Positions 58,041 through 64,000 of a DNA stretch of 64,000 nt are shown piece after piece (within the stretch, counting starts at the first letter, position 1; every line of letters starts with the position of its first letter). Made by a program: the position numbers and the translations under genes. Source of the stretch: Lepas anatifera (Eukaryota > Arthropoda > Thecostraca > Lepadidae); assembly GCA_034440635.1 (NCBI GenBank), contig JAOTON010001489.1, positions 434,001 through 498,000 on the forward strand, given 5' to 3'. Under the pieces are notes generated by a model. The model was not told where the DNA came from and ran no database searches. It saw only the letters and a program-made list of their open reading frames with translations.

Positions 58041-58124
58041 AATAATATGCAACTGAACATAAATCATATTTAAGGACATTCAACATGTTCACAAATTAAA
58101 GCGGTCCTCAAAGCTGGTACAAAC

Positions 58125-58225
58125 CAGTGACAAATACAGGGAGGGGGAGGGGGCTCGAGGCAATGGCGGGGAGGCTCAAGCCCCTGACCGCTCCTCCCCG
58201 AAATATTATCCTGGATCTACCATAG
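58125..58225. mobile_element. Small hAT-like insertion, 101 bp
   Basis: Bounded by CAGTGACAAATACAGGG and CCTGGATCTACCATAG. The flanking octamers GTACAAAC (58117-58124) and GTACAAGC (58226-58233) differ at one position. This is a worn member of the CATAGGCGGATCC family. Confidence 0.65.
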
Positions 58226-58359
58226 GTACAAGCCAGAGATTTTGCTCCATTACGACGAGACTGGCGCCGGTCTACGTGCCGGTGGGTCCAATATCGTCCC
58301 ACTACAAGAACGTGATTTTAAAAACGAAGAAGCCACATTGCTTTCCTTCCTAAATCTTA

Positions 58360-58690
58360 ACCCTCTCCCCCAGCGGATATTATTTAAACGCCCTTGGCTT
58401 TTTTCAGACAATGCCAGAAAACGGCACTACTTCTTGGCGCTGTATTTGGCGCATTTTATCAATGATCAATTTCGAAAATTTACAAGCATTTTAAGTTTAA
58501 GCCCTTACGGGTTACATCCGCAGGCAAGGTGAAGTGACCTCACCTGTAAGAATTTCAAGCGGCACCAGTGAAAACAGGTTCAATATATTTATATGATATT
58601 GATATATCAGGATAGGCCCACTGAGTAAAACAGGTTGGGGTAGCAGCATTTTGATATCGATGAGCCAGGGTCAGGTGCACCTTTCAATCG
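58360..58690 (+). mobile_element. AGGTCA-type element remnant
   Basis: Contains GGCAAGGTGAAGTGACCT, GGCACCAGTGAAA-CAGGTT and CATTTTGATATCGATGAGCCAGGGTCAGGTGC. The last is a diverged copy of the core shared by families A and B. Both ends are missing. Confidence 0.45.
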
Positions 58691-59367
58691 GAGATGCTTG
58701 GTTGTTTCTTGTATTGGTTCTTGGCTGGTTGACTCCTGCCGTGGTTGACAACATTGAACGAACGTACGTCGTCCAATCAGTATTCATACACTCGGTGATA
58801 TTTTTCACTTCCGCCGGAAGTGCGAGGAGGGAGAGAGAGAGAGAGGGGAGGCGGTATTTCCAGGCGCTGCGACTCCCCACCCCCTCTAATGACGCCCACA
58901 GTCGAGATATCATCTGCACACCACAAGGTGCGCCGATGATGGTCCGTCGGGCGGAATTGAGTTCCCGACGCCACCGCGCGGCGGGGAGATTCGGCCAGCA
59001 TTAGGTTTCACGGAATGAGCCTGATTTCGTCCCGGGAGGACGTGGCCAGAGCGGCGGCGCAGGCGCCCGCGTCATGACTGACGATATGACAGCAGGATTA
59101 TACCCAAGACTGGATTCGGGGCCACTGGGGCAGAAGCGTATGCCGGAAAACTGATATGATACCATTCATCGCCGCAGTGCTATATCTGGTATGGTTGCAG
59201 GGGGTTATATTTTGTTTCCTATTTTTCGGATCGAATCTGGATACCAAGAACATGTCAGGCAGCATGTCTCATTTAATAGGCAGTTAGCATGAGATCAAAA
59301 TGACAGGTGGCTGCCTTATGTTTGAAGCAAGATGATGAGATAATCAAAAATAGAAAACGTTTCCTGA
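58691..59367. other. Unassigned sequence
   Basis: A short GA-rich run at about 58830 and a GC-rich patch at 58960-59080. No exon recognised. Confidence 0.4.
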
Positions 59368-61155
59368 CACACCCACTGGACAGAGACTCGGAGGCAGCCC
59401 CACCCCACCTATTTTTCCGAGGTTATCGGAGAAAAACTTGCAGCTCGAAAATGATGCTGGGTGATATTTGAATGAGGCCGTTTATTGGTGAATAATTTTG
59501 AAAACCAATCAATAATTGTTGTACGGAGAGGCTAACAAATCAGATCTATATTTTGACATCGAGACAATCGTGCAGTCGCACCAGTTCACCTGCATTGAAG
59601 GCCGAGTTGTGACGTCATAACGCCATATAAACGAGAAAATATGTAACGTTGACCTCCCATGAAGGTCAAGGTCAAATTCAAAGGTCACAGTTCAAGTTGA
59701 CCTTTTTACAAGTCAGTATTTTCCAGGCAATTTATTCCAGGGCTTCCGGTAAATTGTGAATTGGCATTACCCAATATGACAAATATTACGTTAAGGCGTC
59801 ATAGTTACAGGAACGTAATGCTAAGCTCTAGATCAAAGGCCGATTTCAAAGGTCATGGGTTAACACGCGCATTGACGGGGGTCTGAGCCACCTTCGCTTT
59901 GACGGGGGCGGGTTCCCGCCCCCTAAGATCTCGAGAACCACGGTAGGTAGCGAAAAACGGTAAACGGCGTTGGGCTGCCCATCCACTTCTTCATCGAAAA
60001 CATTTGAAACATTTTTTTCTCAGGTCACATTTAAGGTCACGAGAGGTCAAAACATGCCGTAATAGGGATAACGTGTAAATTAAGTTTTTTCGGCTATTGC
60101 ATCTGAACAAGTAAAGATAGAGAAAAACGACTGAAACTGTATGAATCCTCTCAGCAAGCCGAATCGAATGCTATATAATTTGACCTTGCTAAGTCAAATC
60201 AAGAATTTGACCTGACCTGAGGTCAGTTCAGGGTCAAATTACATAAAATACATATCATTAGAACTGCAAAGCCCAGGCAAGTCTAATGCAGCTAAAATAA
60301 ATGCCCTATCACCATCCGTTACTGAGTTATTCCGTAAAAAAATTTTCCCATGTATTTCCAATGGAGAGGTCATGCATCGTACCTGACCTACGTCATCGAT
60401 ATCAAAAATACCGGAACATATTTTAGAGAACTTGGTGGGGCTATTATGTGGTATGAGTTTCAATCGGATAAGTTCACCCTGCTCCGACTTATGCTATCTT
60501 AAACTTTTTAGGTCGGGTACTTGACCTGTGCTGGTGACCTGACCTGAGATGACCTAACTTAAAATGTTCACAGAAGTTGTAAAAATGATGAGAGAAAAGG
60601 CATGCCAAGTAAGGCGGCGCTACGCGCCGCCGTTTTTCTGCTATCTCCGAAAAACCCGAGAGGGGCGGGTACCCGCGCCCCCCGTCAATGCGAGTGTTAA
60701 GGTCAACCTAAGGTTATTGTGCTAGTGATTAAGGTTATGGTGCTAGTGATGGTTATGGTGCAGGAGTATGTATGTAATGAGAAATACATCATATTGTGAC
60801 GTCGTAAGTCGATGACCTTGAATGACCTTGACCCAAAAGTTTCAGGATATATTTTTGGGACCTTACCTTCTCTATGGTTTTGTGCGGTCTTCATAAATAT
60901 CCCCGATATTTCCCGCATAATCACGGCATTTATAAATCTGTCACAGCACGGCAAATATTTGGCCTGTATGACATCGTTTGACCCTGAAAACATCAACCAA
61001 GGTTAAAGAAACTTGACTACAATGTATATCTCCATAGCCCTCACATAATCGAAAACGGGTGAGCTTCTAAGCCTCTTGGTTGTTGAGATTTCCGGGGGCC
61101 CTACCAGACCCTACTCCAGTGTGCGCTGGTGCCAGAACCCTGCCCAGTACCGATG
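59368..61155 (-). mobile_element. TTAA element, family C, interrupted by a family A element
   Basis: The left end CACACCCACTGGACAGAG…CCCACCTATTTTTCCGAGG is the complement of the family C right end. The right end CTCCAGTGTGCGCTGGTGCCAGAACCC…CGATG before TTGA is the complement of its doubled left end. The interior has GTTGACCTCC…AAGGTCAAGGTCAAATT and ATATTTTTGGGACC blocks. At TTAA (59860-59863) a complete family A element splits it. Confidence 0.75.
59864..60696 (-). mobile_element. TTAA element, family A, copy 8, nested
   Basis: Flanked by TTAA at 59860-59863 and 60697-60700, with ends CACGCGCATTGACGGGG and CCCGTCAATGCGAGTG. Complete interior in reverse orientation. Lies within the family C copy 59368-61155. 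Confidence 0.93.
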
Positions 61156-61399
61156 TTGAACAAGGGAAGGTGCAATCCGTTTTAAAGAATTAGGCATACT
61201 CATTCAACGATACTTGAATTCTCGATTTTCATTACAAAGTTAACTTTTGCTTGAGCACTCGAACAATTGTTTAGAAGCAGGCAGTTTGAGAAAGTCCAGA
61301 CACCGGGCTTACCTGCACAGAGTTTGTGCAAAATCATGAAGACATCGGCCGGGGGCAAACAGTCATGAGTGTGATTTTTATGGGTGACTAATTGCGAAA

Positions 61400-63541
61400 T
61401 CGCATAATCAGGGACGTAGGAGGGGTGGCTGGTAGCACCTCCCCCTCTCCACCTGGTATATCGGAAACTAAGAGACTTACGAAAACTCTGGTTGGGGCTG
61501 AGTGGGGGGGGCCAGAAGGATCTACATCATAGCCAATTTTTATTAGCCTAGGTCAATATTTTCAAGCTCAAACGAGATCGTAAATGTCAACTCCTGGTCG
61601 TGCTAGAAACCTATTGGGAAATGCCATAATTAAGCGGGAAAAATGTCGGGAATCTGCTGAAGGCGGACCAGGGTCATAAAGAGAAGGTTTGAAACAAAAT
61701 TTCATAAAGTTTTGCAGTCAAGGTCATTTTAGGTCATTGACATATGATGTCACAATATGGTATATACCCTCTAATGTGCACTATAACTAGCACTAGTGCA
61801 ACTGTTGGGCGGAAAATGATGATTGACCTTTACCCATAAAATTTGACCTTGATCTTTGACCTTGACCTTGACACTGAGTTTCCTTAGCTTTGGTGTCATA
61901 GCATAATATGCGTCAGCCTGGGTAACGCAATTTGACCGGGAGCACTGGGCCAATTACCTTGAAAAAGTGCTGATATGATCTTGACCTCTGACCTTAACCC
62001 TATTTCCGTCAGGCTCCCGGCTACCCCTATTTCCGGCAGGGGGGCAATATCGGCCCCCTAAGATCTCGTAATCTAACCGGCCGATTTTGAAAATTCAAAG
62101 TGCCATAGATTCCTCTGCTGCTAAACTTTATTTTGAAAAAAAGAAAATTTCAAAATTTTTATTTTTTAGGAGAAGGTCGTGCAAAATATACAATTTTTGT
62201 GTATTTTTTCGATTTTCCATAACCCTTGTCTCTGTTGTACGATTTTCACAAAACTAGTTCAGATTTACAAACAATTGACCCAAAATTTTCATATACTCGA
62301 GTTACGCAAAAATTCGAAATTCAATGGCAGTTCCAGGACCAGGACTATGAGGGGAAATATATACAACCTAAAAAGTTTTTGTTACGCGGATTAGAAGCCG
62401 TCATATACTGCTTGGCATCTTTGACACATAAATAAATGAGAAAAAAGTGAAAAACTCATCAGGGGCGGATGCAGTAAGGTAAAACAGTGGGGTAAAATAC
62501 ATACCAACAATATGCGAATGGTATGCATGAGTATATTAGTCCCTGGACTAGTTGAAATTTAATTTCTGATAATTTTTACCCTCCCATGGCAGCTCTGGGA
62601 AAGGGGGTGACATAGGCGGATCAAGGACTCGTCGTGGGGGGTGGGGGTGATTGAAAACACATTTTCAATATACAACGATATTGAGTCGCGGCGGTGATAC
62701 TGGCTGGGAATATACATTTTGAAAATGTGTAGTGACTGGACACGCCTCTGGTAATCTAGAATTGGGTTATAACTATTTTGAATTTTCATATACCCAATTG
62801 TATTCGCCCTGCCACGGCTGTAAGCAGTCTTCTCACTTACTAACGTTTAGTCCTTCTTGATAACATTCCCCCATTTTGAACTGCTGTAACCGCCCCTGAT
62901 GAATACAAATAGTGACAATTGTGAATGCACTATCATCTCACATAAAAAATGATATAATAAAACCATATAACTGGTATCAGGATCAGCAGAGACGGCTTCC
63001 TTTTACAAAAAACCCATCGCATACGATAATACTTGGTTTGTGGATAGAACCTCCCCAAAAACCCAGCCATAGCTCCGCCCCTGGTAAATATATAATCTTG
63101 AAAATTTCAGAAAACCTGCCTGTACTAGTTTTAGGAAAAGTCAGGAAGTTTCAAAGTTCTATCGCAAGCCGTTTCGGAGATATTCTCGAAAAACCTGAAG
63201 GGGGGCAATATTAGCCCCCTGCCGGAAATAGGGTTAACCTTCATGTGACGTTACCATAACATATCCCACTTATACGACGTTATGACGTCACAAATCAGTC
63301 TCCACTGCAGACGAATTGGTCCCAACGCTCGATTGTGGTGATATCAAAATTTAGGTATGACTTTGAAAACCTAGGTACGGTAAGTAAAAAAATCGTCAAC
63401 CGATTTTCAATTTTTCACCAATCGACACACCGTTAAAAGATGTCAAATCTGGCCTAGTATCGTTTTTCGATTACGAGCGGGTCTCCGGCCACCTCGGAAA
63501 AATAGGCGGGGAACTCGGAGGCACCCTCTCCAGTGCGCGTG
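61400..63541 (+). mobile_element. TTAA element, family C, interrupted by a family D element
   Basis: The interior matches 13535-14431: TATTAGCCTAGGTCAATATTTT, AACCTATTGGGAAATG, GGTCATAAAGAGAAGG, CATTGACATATGATGTCACAATATG and CAATCTGGCCTAGTATCG-type right part. The right terminus is CTCTCCAGTGCGCGTG before TTAC. The left terminus is lost. It is split at TTAA 61994-61997 by family D copy 2. Confidence 0.75.
61998..63233 (-). mobile_element. TTAA element, family D, copy 2, nested
   Basis: Flanked by TTAA at 61994-61997 and 63234-63237. Terminal inverted repeats: CCCTATTTCCG followed by a second CCCCTATTTCCGGCAGGGG at the left, and CCCCCTGCCGGAAATAGGG at the right. TTAA plus a CCC start resembles piggyBac-type ends. 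Length 1236 bp and no transposase. It includes the degraded segment homologous to the SCYL2-like part of copy 1, and a few CAGGGGCGGA-type hAT scraps. Confidence 0.88.
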
Positions 63542-63545
63542 TTAC

Positions 63546-64000
63546 GGCAACGCCGCTGCAGCGGGATTTGTGTATTGCACAGTCCAAAATGACAGCCAAA
63601 ACAGTCATTTTCATATGTCATTTCCTTGTAGAAGGCCGATCCCAGACAGAGCAGTTCATCCGTCAAGTAAGAAATGTACGGACGTGTAACAGCCGGCGGA
63701 TATCTGGCCACGTGGAGGGATGCTCATCCACCATGGGACATCCATCAACCCATGGAACATCGCTGGTGGAAGCATGCTTGGATCGGCCGTCACGTGGGGA
63801 GGGGAAATCCATCCAAATAAGCTGTCGTCCCTGCGTATGATACCAAGGCCCTAGAATCCCAGGTTGGTTCAAGTTTTCTACTAGTAAAATTTGGTTGTTT
63901 TCTTGGTATCCATTAAGAAAGAAAACATCTCCTTATTTTGAAGGTTAAAATTTAAGCTTTTTGGATAAATAAGTTTAGATATTTAAGAAAAGAGCCATGG
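63546..64000. other. Unassigned sequence to the right edge
   Basis: No exon or repeat recognised. The overlapping open frames on both strands at 63568-63872 lack a family. Confidence 0.45.

Overview
This is a repeat-crowded stretch of an animal nuclear genome, with intron-split coding sequence, several eukaryotic transposon classes, tRNA-derived SINEs and long microsatellites. An invertebrate, perhaps an arthropod or other marine invertebrate, fits the protein and repeat types, but I cannot name the species. There are no bacterial operons, CRISPR arrays or rRNA genes.

The one gene I can support is SCYL2, the SCY1-like pseudokinase of clathrin-coated vesicles. It runs on the minus strand, and nine exons lie between 48163 and 7752. 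In gene order they are 48163-48043 (pseudokinase catalytic loop), 39141-38980, 36795-36665, 32357-32243, 29284-29139, 27833-27692, 17919-17805, 8670-8538 and 7923-7752. From the third exon on, splice phases chain together. Two exons carry single frame-breaking indels. The start of the kinase domain (upstream, above 48.2 kb) and the C-terminal tail (below 7.7 kb) were not recognised.

The introns are filled with transposons. The main components are short non-autonomous elements flanked by TTAA, in at least four families. Family A has termini CACGCGCATTGACGGGG (eight copies of about 840 bp). Family B has CCCGCGCCCCACCGGGG (four copies, about 1.02 kb). Family C has CACGCGCAGTGGAGAGG (about 0.9 kb). 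Family D has CCCTATTTCCGGCAGG (about 1.2 kb). A, B and C are packed with AGGTCA/TGACCT half-sites, and A and B share a diverged core. They nest at TTAA: A sits inside C at 59.9-60.7 kb and D inside C at 62.0-63.2 kb. Family D carries a degraded piece of a SCYL2 exon plus its flanking intron, and one copy sits next to that exon.

Other mobile DNA includes a decayed L1/Tx1-type LINE reverse transcriptase (3.3-4.3 kb), a 5'-truncated Penelope-like element with a GIY-YIG endonuclease (39.5-40.5 kb), several small hAT-type elements with 8-bp target duplications, and tRNA-headed SINEs. Regions 50.1-52.9 kb and 1.74-2.1 kb are GC-rich and unassigned. A possible terminal exon of another minus-strand gene lies at 56616-56819.
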